NCBI GenBank assembly: GCA_019843655.1
Contig: JACDQD010000004.1
Span: 4,464,001-4,528,000, forward strand
DNA from: Lethocerus indicus
Taxonomy: Eukaryota > Arthropoda > Insecta > Hemiptera > Belostomatidae
Reading direction: 5' to 3'
Length of the DNA: 64,000 bases
Below the pieces are notes generated by a model. The model ran no database searches, was not told the origin of the DNA, and saw only the letters and a list, made by a program, of their open reading frames with translations. Position numbers and translations under genes: made by a program. Below, piece by piece: positions 1-12,500 of the stretch; the stretch's first letter is position 1; each line of letters starts with the position of its first letter.

Positions 1-1200
1 CGTCGGGCGGGCGGCTACAAGAGGAATAAGATCGGCGGAGGCGTGCCCCGGCGACTCGTCATTTTAATTGAATTACACGATCTCCTAATTGAACATTAAT
101 GCCTTCCCGATTGTGTCCGTGTGCGCCTGTATTTCTGCCCGACCGACACCTGTTTTTTTTCGTTTTTGTTTTTTATTCACCAGCCGTAAGGGTCTATCAT
201 TAAATGTTTACCCGGTTTAATCAATATACCGGAGGAGGAAGATATAGGCCGGCCGGCCATTATTTAAAACGGCGCCGGATAATGAAAGCCTAGGGTTTTT
301 GCTGAAAATGAAACGACCGATATTAGTTAATGAATGGATGTGTTGTGTTGTGGTGGGCACGCGGCCTCATATCCTGTGCCAAGTAGCGCCTAGAGCCACT
401 TTTCTTATGACAATGCCAATATTTTTACCACCAGTAGGACCATACTTACACCTATCTTAAACGTCTATCGTGAATCTGGGACCAATTTTAAATTTATTTT
501 TCTAATTTTTCCACAACAAAATTACCCTCCGGAAAACTATCGTCAGTTTCAGATATCACAGAATAAAATCGTATTCAGTGAACATATTTGGGCGCTAGCG
601 TTATTCGGGTGGGCGGTGCCCGGCCCAGTTTATTCGGTATTGAATATCGCATTCGAAATTGTATCGGACGTAGTGTGTAATACATGAATTTGTAATTGAA
701 TTCCGATGAAAATTGGGACGTCCCGCGTTTGTATTAAATACATTCGAGCTTAATAAGTTTTGACCGAAAACAAAACGGATTTGAAGCCAAAACCTTAAAT
801 GTAAAATTGACAATTTCCGTGACCTGTTGTGGCCCTTCAATACGTGTACAATTTCCCAGTTTTACATATTCTTTTAATATTTTATTTCTTATTACTTTCG
901 TAATCATTTTACTACGGCCCTTAACTGCTCACGTTTATGGCGTCACACGTCGGAAAAAAGATTTATGCGCATTTTCCTCGAGCGCTATTTTTTTTTTTTG
1001 GCCATCCGATAAGATTCCGGTTACGAACGGTAACGTTTAATAAATAGGCCGCGTCGACTGTAATTTTCCGATAGAAAGTTTCACTTCGTGAAAATTATCG
1101 CACGAGTTAGTTGCTGCGAAATAATTCGGGCCGAGTAAATATAAATAAGGTAATAAAACGCTAATTAAATAATTCGTAGATGGAATTGAGCGTGTTTAAG
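1..1200. other. Non-coding, no gene recognised
   Basis: No open frame here has convincing length or splice context. The stretch is mixed AT-rich and CpG-containing sequence with short T runs. A 12-bp palindrome made of GGCC steps lies at 247-258. Confidence 0.6.
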
Positions 1201-1500
1201 GGGGGGAACACTAACAATTATGATGGGGGATAAGAACGTAATGTGGCTGGAAGGTGGAGATTGGGATGGGGGCCAACGAGAATGGGCCTTGAATTTCAAT
1301 TGGGCCTTCTATTGGGAGGTGACTCTGGTGAAAGAAATGCGTGTCAGAATGTGTCTGTTGAGGAAGGCGGGCCCCGACATGGAGGTCAGTGGGCCTTACC
1401 GTTTCGGAGGCCAACCGGCTCCAAGTTGGCCCGGGTCAGTTCACTTTCGGTTGGTCCAGGGCAGTTATCCGCCGCACTTGCGGTAGGTCAGTAACCCATT
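1201..1500. other. G-rich segment ending in a tail-box match
   Basis: The + strand is G-rich with several overlapping open frames (about 1220-1494 in two frames, and the opposite strand at 1436-1648). None resembles a known protein. At 1479-1490 the + strand reads TTGCGGTAGGTC, the reverse complement of GACCTACCGCAA. This is a variant of the tail box of the dispersed element described at 38-53 kb. I treat the open frames as chance. Confidence 0.3.
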
Positions 1501-4500
1501 TTATTACTCGCGTTTTTTCAAACCTATTCGCCCCTTTCTTATTGAGGCGTTCGATTCCTCGATAATTCTGTAATAGATTACAGAAACTATAAGAAATTTT
1601 TTCAAAACGTAGAGTTATATTTAAAATATAAATACCACAATAACACACACGTTTTCATCTTATATATTTGCCTTAATGTATAAATCATGTATTATTTATC
1701 CTGTCTCTACTATATTGAACTTGACAGCTTTAATATTAAATAACGGATTGTTACTGATGATAACCAGTGTGTGGGTACAGAAAGTGACACACAGACTTTC
1801 TGTTGGTTTTCAAGAAATATTGAATATATTAACACGAAGTATAAATACAACCGTTCAACCGACCGTAACACTGCTTAGCGAGTGCAACTAGAAGGGTGCC
1901 TCTCTGAAAACTATTAGGGCCCAACAATTGTTAATTTTAATGATTCTACTTAAATTACTATAAAATATTTTCCGCAATTGGGATAATTTTAGTGAGAGAG
2001 TATCATTTCTTGATATTTTGTACTTTACTATTTATTGTATAAGCTCATACAAGTTCTATAAACAAGGTGGCACGACGATTGTGAGGGAGGCTGCGGTTTT
2101 CGGCCATCCCTAGGATAGGGGGGCCCCGTCTGTCGGCAAATATTGAACCGATTTCTAATGGGAGGGGAACAGCGGGGCCCCCGGTGTTTACCGACATTGT
2201 GCGTAATTTTGACGGCAGAAAAGCGGCCTCAGTTATTCATGCGTCGGCCCCATTATCCGCCTAGACAGAGGGGGAGGCAATAATGACTCTATCATCATCA
2301 TCCCCCCTTCCATTTTCCCAGTTGGTGGGACTGGCCCTACTTGATGGCCCTATTTGATATCGGGCCGGCGTTATAATTGGATGAATTTCAAGGCAGATTT
2401 CCTCCCTTGACAACTGGGTGACTTTTCGGTGTCCACTTATTTGAGAACTAAGAAGGATAGACTTTGAAAATATGGGGATGTTATAATTCGATATTGAATT
2501 TCTTAGCAAATAATTTGGCGACATAGAACCCGCGAGGGTTTGAAACATAATCCCTCTTCGGATCCTCAGTCTCTCTGGCCCTGCGCCGGACTGATTTGAC
2601 TCGCCGCCACCGTCATTTGGATTCCCTCAGTAAATTACTGAGGCGCCTACATCAGTCGGTTGGCGATGGAGCATCCTGTTCAGTAAAACTGGACACTGGT
2701 CCGATTTGGTCCCACGATAAGCTGATTTCCAGCCCTCTCCAGCGTATTTGGTGTTCTACTATATGTTTCGCAATCATTCTGTTTCGTTATCAATTGTTAT
2801 CATTTTATTGCTTAGATTTTCGGTGCCATTTGACTAAATTTTTATAAAAAATAATTTTCTCGCAATACTCTAGTACTTGTCAGTTTGGCTCGTGGTACTA
2901 TTGTGGGGCATCCCGTTTGCACAGTCATACTGCTACTGAAGATGGCGAGCCTCCGAAACCGGTCTAGCAAAGGATGCGACAGAGGAACGTGAATACCATA
3001 AATAATTCCTTAGTATGACTGTTAAGGGGCTCAGTTTCAAAGAAGGTTTTAAATTATATTACCGAAAAACAGATAAGTTAAAATTTGTCAGGGCAAAATT
3101 AAGTTTCGCAACGACTGCTTTACCGACTTATCGGAAAGCTCATGACAAAAAAACCAGCAAACCCATATTTGCGTTATTTACGGTTCGCTCCATTTTTTTG
3201 TTGCAAGTTGAAAAGAAATAGGCGAATTATGTAAGCGGGTGTTCATTGTTAAAGTGGGCCCGAAACGATAACCGAGATAGCGTACAATCCTTCAACTTTG
3301 ACAGTCCCCTGTCCCACTAACGTTATGTTCCTATCGCCGTTCAGTACTTCTCCGTTTCGTGCCCAACTCACCCTATCTCCGCTACTGTTATGAAAACATT
3401 TTTTTCTTTTATCGAATGCTTATTTTCTGACTGTACATATTCCATTAATATATATTTCTCTTGGAGTACAAATTTTAATTGAAGCTAAATTCGGTCTCCG
3501 CCGGAATGAAAACAGCTTGAGGGAGGCGCCTCGCTAATTTACAGACGACGATTTTAAGCAAGTCTAAATCAGTTTATCATTGCAGTAAATCAGCGAGTCG
3601 GGTGAATAAGAGATGATATTTCAAATTTTCCTCCACTTTTCCTCCATTTATATGCTGTATAATTAACCGGGAGGACCCATATACGGACTCCAAAAAAAAT
3701 TGAATTTCCTTTGTTGCATCAGAGACTCGATAGTAGTTTGCAATAATTGATAAATGTTAGGGCGCTTCTGTTCCTAAGGCTTTAAATCTCGAAATTTGGC
3801 ATATTTTACCCAATCGTACACTCGAACGATATCCTGAATACCATCTCCAAACTTGGCGGTTCTATGAATAGAAAAACTCCGGAATATATCTGCGGAGAAG
3901 TATTCCTCTCATTCTTCATCCTCATCTATCTTCTTAAAGAATAATTTCCTTCACTTTTTTACAGTAATCTGATAGATTTTCTGCATAGGGACAATAATAT
4001 TTAAAGGGCTAGGCCGTATGTAAGGTTTTTAGGCTTGAGGATATTTAACAAGGTGTGCCTCGGATAGTGTGGGCCTCGGTGGCCAAAACCAGTTCCCCGG
4101 TTCCCTTAGCGGTGGCCGCTCTCCCCTACCACATCTGGAAACCGTGAAAATCTCAAGGCTGGTGGAGTTTTACTCGCTCCAGCCCCCTCCCACCGGCCTG
4201 CTCCTGCTCCTTTTTCTGGAGCCCCCAATCGTAAAACTGAGATCACCGTCTGGCACCAACATGACCCGTGGGGGTCCTCCACTCCTCCAGGGTAAAAAAC
4301 CTTTTTTTCCGCCATAAACGCCACAACGATTTTAACTCATTTCGCGGGCCATAAAACAACGTGCGCGTGTTCATCGGCCAGCGTTTTTCTCCTCCTCCAC
4401 TTTCTTCTGTCCACCACCCGCTGCGATGCAAAGGGGGAGCCACACTGCGGAACGATACTGACGATGGCGAGAAGCCGAAACCAATCTGGCGTCAATCCGC

Positions 4501-5400
4501 TGGGAATTTCGTTTGAGGCGACCTTTTAGGACGTCGTTTTTAATGAATGGGAACGAAAACGAATTGAAAGGGAAAGATGATTATTAGCACTCAACAAATT
4601 TATCGTGTTCTCCAGTAAGCATACATTCGTGTGTTTAAATCTTGATCCGGTAGATATAATATTGACAGTATAGATTATTATTTACCAGTAACCCTGCTGT
4701 CCCATAAACCGTTCAATAGCTAGGCTTCCAACAATAACGCTTTCATATTCATTTCGTTGAATTATTGTTTGTTAATATCGAACAATTTTGAAAGCTGTTG
4801 TGAACCCAGAGTCACCTGGTACAAATAAGACGAGTTAAAAACATCAATTTATATCGACCCAAATTTGACGAAAGTACAAATATAAATGACGATATGAGTC
4901 GTGATTCCAAACGCGCGTTGAATATAAAGTTTTAATGGAAATGGAAATTAAGTTTCTAGCTATTAGCAGTGACACACTCGAGGAAACACTGTTCTCCCTC
5001 CATTCTATTGTCTTCAAAAGACGTTTTTGAACATGCGACTCTTGAGTTGCTAACGAGTAGCAATATTCCCGCTCGTACATAATATTATTATGTTACTGTG
5101 GCGTTTTAATAACAATTGCGATGAGAAAGACATTTGTTTTTTATTAAAATGGATAACTGCTCTACATTAACGCTAATGTAGATGGTAATTGAATAACTTC
5201 AGGTATTCTGCGGCCATCCGTGACACTCGTAACGTGTATATCTACACATTGACATCTGAAGTGAGGAAATTCAATCAATAGAATGGATTCAGTCGTAGTT
5301 TGGCGCGAATTATCAAGGATTTAGGAATAAATACCGGCTTGAGTTTGCAAACGGCGTCGCAGATTATATCTCGGACGCATTTCAGACGATCCCGGTAAAC
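1501..5400. other. Non-coding, no gene recognised
   Basis: Only short overlapping open frames on both strands. Two short segments, about 2941-2975 and 4464-4500, share a similar core (GATGGCGAG followed by CGAAACC and a TCT-GGC-like end) and may be remnants of one dispersed repeat. I see nothing else that can be supported. Confidence 0.5.
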
Positions 5401-5620
5401 TGAAAAAGGAATAGAGTCAACTGGAGACGAGTCAAAAGATGGGAATCAAAAGGAGACCGTGGATCACCAACTGGCTGGAGTAGTTGTGGAGTTTTGGTTT
5501 TGGCAAGGGCTCGGGGCCCCGCGTTTGGCACAGCGGCCACTTCTGGTCGGTGGCCCTCAACATCATCTGATCCTGATGGTTTCCCCCCATATCTTTATCT
5601 CTCTCCCACCGTTCTCCTCC

Positions 5621-5645
5621 CTCTCTCTCTCTCTCTCTCTCTCTC
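5621..5645. repeat. (CT)n microsatellite
   Basis: About 12 uninterrupted CT units, preceded by a pyrimidine-rich lead. It is the reverse complement of the long GA tract about 120 bp downstream, so the two tracts can pair. Confidence 0.95.
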
Positions 5646-5764
5646 GCTCTGCTGGTACAGTCTGGTCTGAGGGTTTGGGGAGGGGTAGGTGGGGTGGAGG
5701 CGGCCCGGCCGTATATTGCTATTCAAGGCGTGGTCGGGCCCCAGAGTCTGAAGAGCGCGCCCGG

Positions 5765-5767
<3 letters not shown>

Positions 5768-5833
<66 letters not shown>
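5768..5833. repeat. (GA)n microsatellite, about 33 units
   Basis: The longest uninterrupted dinucleotide tract in the window, 66 bp of alternating AG. It generates artificial Arg-Glu and Ser-Leu open frames on both strands, which I do not accept as genes. Confidence 0.97.
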
Positions 5834-5840
<7 letters not shown>

Positions 5841-5899
5841 AACACAAAGTGGCCCCAGCTCGGGGGTCCCCGGGGTCGAAGCACTCTATGGGAACGGAC

Positions 5900-7500
5900 A
5901 ACCTGAATTTACAACGCGGCTCAACACTTTTATAACTTGGTGTAGGACTTATTATTTTAAAAACTTAGTTTTCCAAAAGCTGGCCATTACCGAATAATAC
6001 CGGAAACCGATGGATGGATCGCCTATAGATTACTTCTGCCACTGTAATTTTTTGTCAAGTTTTTTAAATTTATTCCAATAAATATTTTACGCCTAAAAAG
6101 GTGCTGGTGCTGAGTTGTAGGGTTATGAATGGACGACGAGTTACGTTTGATAGAGACACGATATCTCCCGACTAATTTATTCCTACGCTTCCACTTTTTG
6201 CCATCCTCAATATCATGCTGCTGGGTGGTCGCACCAAATGCAGTGGACGTGTATCTTGTAATTAATTAAACAATCATGAAGTTTGTTGCGCCATAACCGC
6301 CGTATACCGAAATTGATGACTGTACATTGGAGACAATTAGACCCTAGCAAGTACGAGTCTCATCGCTATTCGTTTCTGTCAATTCGGACTCTGCCCAAAG
6401 GGAAGCCTGCTCTGCCAAAGCTCGCGAATGTAAACCTCTCTTAAAGATCGAGAGGTTTCGAAACTGTTCAGGAATCGAGCGAAAACGGGAGCGCGCCGGC
6501 ATTAATTTTCACATGTCCTGCGTCACGTACCCGGAGGTTCCATTTTGACGGGCGATCTCCGGTGCCGATAAGGAGTGGCAGGGTTGGGGGGCAGTCGGCC
6601 GACTGAAGGGGGGGGCGGACAAAGATTTTGCAAGATTTAAAATTGTATACTATTAGGGCTGTCTATGTGCGCCTTATAGACCGTGAAATTACACCCGCAA
6701 ATTCAACTGGGCGTATAGCGAGTGCGCCAACCCCCCAGCTAAGGCGGTGTTGTTGGGAGGGGGGGGTCTGTCCCAATTAAAGGGTTATCTCCAAATAATT
6801 GGTTCCCCATAAAGAGAAAATGCGTGGCGATAAATTCTAATATTTGTGTAGCAATAATTGATGATGGTGTTTACATTTCTTGAAGAAACAGTTAGATGAT
6901 TCCACAAAAATTGTGGAAACATCATCAATTCTGCTTTAGATAGAGGTCAATAAATGTTATTCGTACAGCTATCAATTACAATACCAACAATTGTTTCTAA
7001 ATTGTCTACCCTTGTAAACCATTACAGAATCCCACTGAAGGTTCCAGATATGAAACTTCTAATGGATCTCTCCTTCCAATCGCAAATGGTTTCCAAATGT
7101 CCTTTGGTTAATTTATGTGGGTAGATTTACAATCTATACACTCGAATTTTGTTTTAATGAGCGATCCCCGAAATACCGCTGGTAAGGAGCCAAAGTAGCG
7201 GGTTAAGAGAGACAGCTCGTTATGTCGTAAGATTGATTAAAAAATCAGTATTTTAGTGGTATTAGACCGTTAAATATGGGGTCTTATTCGCTGAGATATG
7301 TTAAAGATTAAACCCGGTTATCTCTGACCTTATAAAAAATATCTCGTCCGGGATACTCCCGTCCGTAGATGGTATCTCTGGGCCGCATAAAATGTCCCAG
7401 ATCAACGTGGGACAGAGAGACCTTCTCTTTAAGAAATCGGGCGCTCTCACCCCCTCTGCGACTTGTTTGCGGTGCGATGGACGTTTCACGAAAACTTTGA
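5900..7500. other. Non-coding, one hairpin
   Basis: No gene recognised. The G-rich patches at about 6575-6620 and 6750-6770 have no partner. The only structured element is the imperfect hairpin at 6857-6930, listed separately. Confidence 0.5.
6857..6930 (+). other. Imperfect stem-loop, about 74 nt
   Basis: The 5' arm begins AATTGATGATG and the 3' arm ends CATCATCAATT, giving 11 continuous pairs. Two further short blocks (TTT/AAA and ACA/TGT) extend the stem across small bulges. A competing inner hairpin pairs 6895-6906 with 6912-6926 across a 3-nt bulge. The size is like that of a small-RNA precursor, but the stem is too interrupted to call one. Confidence 0.35.
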
Positions 7501-7518
7501 GCTCCGGTCTCTCTGAGG

Positions 7519-7552
7519 AGCGAGAGAGAGAGAGTGGGAGGGAGAGAGGGAG
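7519..7552. repeat. GA-rich microsatellite
   Basis: GA repeat with G interruptions. A CT-rich counterpart lies about 200 bp downstream, giving an inverted purine/pyrimidine pair. Confidence 0.85.
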
Positions 7553-7750
7553 GAGATTGGGTTTAAAAAGAGATTTCTATCTCACATAATTGAGAGCGTG
7601 TCGATTTCACGGTTGAAGTAAAAATTGTTGGCTCGCTTAGGAGGAGAGATGATCATGATGGTCGGGCCCCGGCCTCCCGCCACCCTCCCCCTCATTGATT
7701 CATGATAACATCTATCCAGCATCCCTCCCACACTCTTTCCTCGCCGGATT

Positions 7751-7793
7751 CCTCTCCCTCTCTCCTCTCTCTCTCTCTCTCTCCTCTCCCTCT
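7751..7793. repeat. CT-rich microsatellite
   Basis: Interrupted CT/CCT repeat, complementary in sense to the GA tract at 7519-7552. Confidence 0.85.
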
Positions 7794-7799
7794 GCTCCT

Positions 7800-9435
7800 T
7801 CCAGTATGTATTTATACACCCCGGCCCCCAGCCGTATAATTATTTTCTTTTGATCCCGCCATACCCCACTCGTAGTTATCTGTAATGCGTTATCTCGAAT
7901 CGCGAAAATAAGAAAAAAAACAGAAAAATCCGCGTGTCCGGAATTGGCCCATAATGCTCGGGAAACCAAATCCGCAATGTCTGGAAGCACCGAATTTGAT
8001 AACACGCTAGAGGGGAAATATATTCCAGCGATACTAATTTTAGAAATTACGCTTCTAATTATTACTTATGTTCGCTTATAAATTCGCATTTCCAGCGGAT
8101 TATAGATTAATACTCCTTATTGATTTACCGCTCGAATCCCCGCGCGCGCGAATACTTCACTTCTCGTTTGCGGGCATAAATCTGTCGTAACAGCGAGAAG
8201 CATAGATCAAGTAAAGGAGCCGGAGAATGCGCAACTTATTATCAGTTCGGTGAACGGTCACGGATTTTGAGCTCCAATTTAAGTAGGAATTTTTCCAGAA
8301 ATTATATTTACAATTACGCGATTGTTTTACAAGCGGGAGAAAATGCACCGTACATAAGGACATCTGGAATGGGCCGCGTGCTGGGTCCGCTCTGAAGTAA
8401 TATTATTAATGTTACCAGATTAGAGCCCGCCACCTACTTGCTTCACTTTCCGTTTCCAAAGTGAATTATAGATTTAGATAAATTGGACGCGCGGCGGCGT
8501 GCGGAAAGCGCGACCGCATTTTGTAACTGTCCACATGTGCACTCATCCGGTTAGGAGCGCACACCCAGCAATGAAAAGGCAGTATGGCGACTGTAAAAAG
8601 GTTTTCGCATTACTTCGTAAAAATGAAACATCTAGTTGATTCCTAGTCCAAGCTCTTTCGATAGATCGTTGCATCGGAAGGATGAAATTTCGCAAATCCT
8701 ATTTATTATTTCACGTACGGCGTTTCTACACGAAAACATCTCTCTGTTACCGTAAGTCATATGTCCCATAAAATTATGAGGCAGATTTTCTGCGAACGAT
8801 CTCATAATTATTTATATTTTTAAATTATAAACTCTGTCCTATTGCAGGTATTAAACGCTAAATGTGATAGTTTTTGCGATTGTTTTAAAAATAATGGTTC
8901 GGGAAGTCGTAAACTTCCCCGTCACTTCTCCTTTGTGCGATGAAAGGCCCGCTGTTAGGTCATAATGCGCTGTCACGTTTCCCGATCATAATGTTCCGGC
9001 GTTATTGCCGCCATACAACACTTATTCTACCGTCTTATCTCGGCGACTTGAACGCGAATATATCGAATTTTGTCGCCCAATAGCTATCCGCTATCCCAGC
9101 GATTAACTATTTCCGGACCAGTCGATCAAGGAGGACTAGAGGAAAAGGAACACTAATGCTGGGGTAGAAACGGACGTCACGGATGACTCCACGGTGAAGA
9201 TTGGCAAATTAGTTTACTTTCGCAAATGAGACCCATAAAAGAGAATGAGGCAAAGGAACAGGGAATATAATCCAGCAGTTAATTTAGCCGACGTGGCTCA
9301 CGGTATATGAAATAAGAAGAGCTCCGGGATGGCTCTGAGCGCGATTGAGGCGTGGGGAAGATGACAGTCAATAAGAGGACATGAATGGGCACTGTGAGGA
9401 ACGGAGCTCAACCTGGACAAATGGACCAAAACGAC
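7800..9435. other. Non-coding, no gene recognised
   Basis: Mixed AT-rich and CpG-containing sequence. All open frames are short and without splice context. Confidence 0.55.
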
Positions 9436-9439
9436 TCGC

Positions 9440-9500
9440 CACTACCACTACTATTACTACCACCACCACCACTACTACTACTACCACTACTATTGCTACT
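9440..9500. repeat. CTA/CCA trinucleotide repeat
   Basis: An imperfect run of ACT and ACC triplets about 60 bp long (CTACTA, CACCAC and variants). Confidence 0.9.
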
Positions 9501-9509
9501 GCCCCTGTC

Positions 9510-12500
9510 CCGACTATAGTACTACATTAGCCTTCACTAGTGTCTTCCACTTCCACTCCGGCCTCTCTACATCGCGCTTTAAACCATTGCCCGCCACTTG
9601 CCCGCTACTTGTGCCGATAATGTTGAATAAACCGGCCGTTGAATAACATCAATTCGGCGTCGTCTTGTTGTTTATATAACGGCCAGGTCATTACTCGAGG
9701 CGACGTGAAATATTCACCGGGCGGAGAGTGGCATTACTGATTATCCTAATGGAGCGTTATGGACGTAGATTCATCACGGTCCTGGTTCCTTCCTAACTTG
9801 TATTCCTAACGTTTTACTCTTAACGACATAGATGGGTAACGGATATATTCGTTTTTTTTGTTTAATGACTAGTCGCAGTGGTAGTGTCGGATGCACGGGT
9901 GTCGGGGGTTGGTCCACAAGTGTTAGGGGTTGATGGGGGGTGGGGATGGGGGGTGGTAGCTTTGAAATATTAAACGCCGGGCGAGTGTGTAGCCGGGCAG
10001 GAGTGGGCCCCGGGTTTACACTGTACTCATTGTCGTGTGTTTAACCATCTCGGTGCTCCGGATGGGGGTGGGTTTGGTGCGGGGGGTGGCCGCCCCTCCG
10101 CTAATTAGCCCGTCCCCGCCCCTCGAACAATTCACACCTCGCCGCCCCCCTAATTGACGCCCCTTCAAACCGGCCCCCGATAATCCACCCCCGCCTATAT
10201 ATATCCCCTTCTCGGCCAATTTGAATCGCGGAATTTCGGACTAGGAGATCGTAACCTCCTCCTATACAGGTTTTAATGGGGTAGCCGAGGAGAGGAGCCC
10301 TGGCGTTAGGATCGGTCATCGGCCGATAATTAGATTAATGTTTTAATGATGTATTTTAACAAGCACAAATACATACATTGGAAATTCGGTCAAAGATATT
10401 AATAGAACGAGAATCTTAATATTATATTTATTATTATACTCCGGTAATAAACGTTTTCCAAGATGTAACAGACTCATGCATATCGCGGCCTTACGGACCC
10501 GGAATCCGGGGGCTCGGCCAGGACGAACCCCCTGCGTGAATCATTCGATCCCAGAAAGGGTCGAGGAATGCTCCGTGACATACGCCGAAGACTAATTGGC
10601 CTCTCGTACTAACTGCTTCCCGGTAGTACCTGAGAACGTGAAACGAAAGAAAAAAATTGGAGGAAAAAACAAGACTGGAACCGTATTTCAAATGGCTGCT
10701 CATTGAAAATTCTCGAGGCGACGAAAATCGCAGTAACAGATCGCAGCTTGCGGAAGCCCGTTACGGCCCTAAACGGACAAAAAGTTCTCGGGAATGTCTA
10801 TTTACGTCCTGACAATAACAGTGCGTTTTGAAAGTAACTATTTATCGAACGTATTATATCCAGAATGAGAGGCGAATATATACGCCTGAAATTGACTCCA
10901 TAAGTGACGTCTATAAGATTTTGATTATATGTAATTAACTGTCAAAAGGAGGATCAATCCTCAGCAGCAAACAATAAGTAATAAACCGAGGCACGTGGCC
11001 GCTGCCAATGAATTACTAGAAATGTGGGAATGTATTCTGAACAAAAAATTATATTCTCAAAAATAGAGTAATTGTTCGTGCTTCTGTGATCTATATGCAC
11101 CTGCATCTGCTATACTTCCTGATTCTTTTATAATATTCCAATAACAAAGTGAACCGTGAAATCACATTATTTGTCAAAACGTCGGTTTTTTTTAATTCAT
11201 TTTTTTCAGCGTTACTTACCCATCAATGCAGCCAAGTGCATCTGCATTGGGCGCACATTCGGGTAATGACACAGAATAGGGTGTGTGTTGAGGTGGGGGG
11301 AGGGGGGCAATTAACAGAACACGCGGATGTTTAATTCTATGCAAATAAATTGCGCAATTGGTCGTTCATTTTTTTCCTTCTACAAACACAAACTTAATTT
11401 CAGATGAAAATTGAATTTCCTATCGTCCTACGGACTCCGCTCGACGACCGACCTGACGACTATTTTATGAACGCCCCGAAGCGGGGCAGAGGCATTGGGA
11501 TTTGAACATGTGAAAAATAGGGTTCGATTTATATCAATTTCAATTTGAATTCAAATCTAATGGAAAGGTAAACGGGCGTATCTAAATCCGGGTGGCGAAA
11601 AGATTACGGATAATGCATAAGACGAGTTACTTACACCTCTCCTTGAAGGTTTTTATCGCATTTAGAAACAGAACATGTAAAACAATTATATCCGACAGTC
11701 CGATTAACGGAGCATCATCTGGAAGCCCCGCTTCGTACGGGTCATGAATCCTCCATCAGGGGAATAGAAATATAGACCAGCTCACGTGAAATCAGTTAGT
11801 TGAGCCGAGGGGTTGAGGGTTGAGTCGAGGGCTGGGCTAGTCACGCGAACTGTGAACGCGAGCTGCCGATACTCAATTTTTCTCAGAGTGAGGCGGTACT
11901 AAATAAAGGGCTGATTTACGCCAGCGACCGTCCTCTCTGGATCCCTCCAGATCTGACTCGCTTTAATGAACAATTAGTTCTGAGCTCACACCAGCTCAGC
12001 GCCTTTAAGCCCTCTTTAGCATCCGGTAATTCAGAACCGGCTAAAAAAAGTAAACGAAGGAAGGAGAGGAGGAATACAAATAATAAGAAGCCGCATAATT
12101 TAACTGTATTTTAACTTTTTTACACCCGGTGTTTTGAATGCAGCTGATATAAACCTTCGCTCTCAGGTCGGTACGAGAGATTAGAAAGATTTATTTCAGT
12201 TGCGGAAAGCTGCAGAAAAGGGGTTTCGGTTGGAAAGGAAAAATTAAGTCTGGCGTCCCGTTCGCATATTTAAAAATAATACACCTACAAGTCAGTACAA
12301 TGGGCTGAAAATATAATGCATGTACTATTTCCTGGGAAAAATACAAACCGTTTCCAGACGTAAAATATAAAAATATATGTAGATCTAACATAAACAAATA
12401 AATATTTATATACGTATCTATAAATAAAATATAGAAGATATTTTACCGATTCTATAAAATAACGTTTGTACCATTTACATATATTGTGTAGTACATAAGC

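Noticed and set aside
1541..1570. GTTCGATTCCTC resembling a tRNA T-arm
   Set aside because: No acceptor stem, D-arm or anticodon arm can be folded around it.
5459..5935. 158-residue open frame
   Set aside because: It exists only because the (CT)n and (GA)n tracts lack stops; the residues are Ser-Leu and Arg-Glu repeats.
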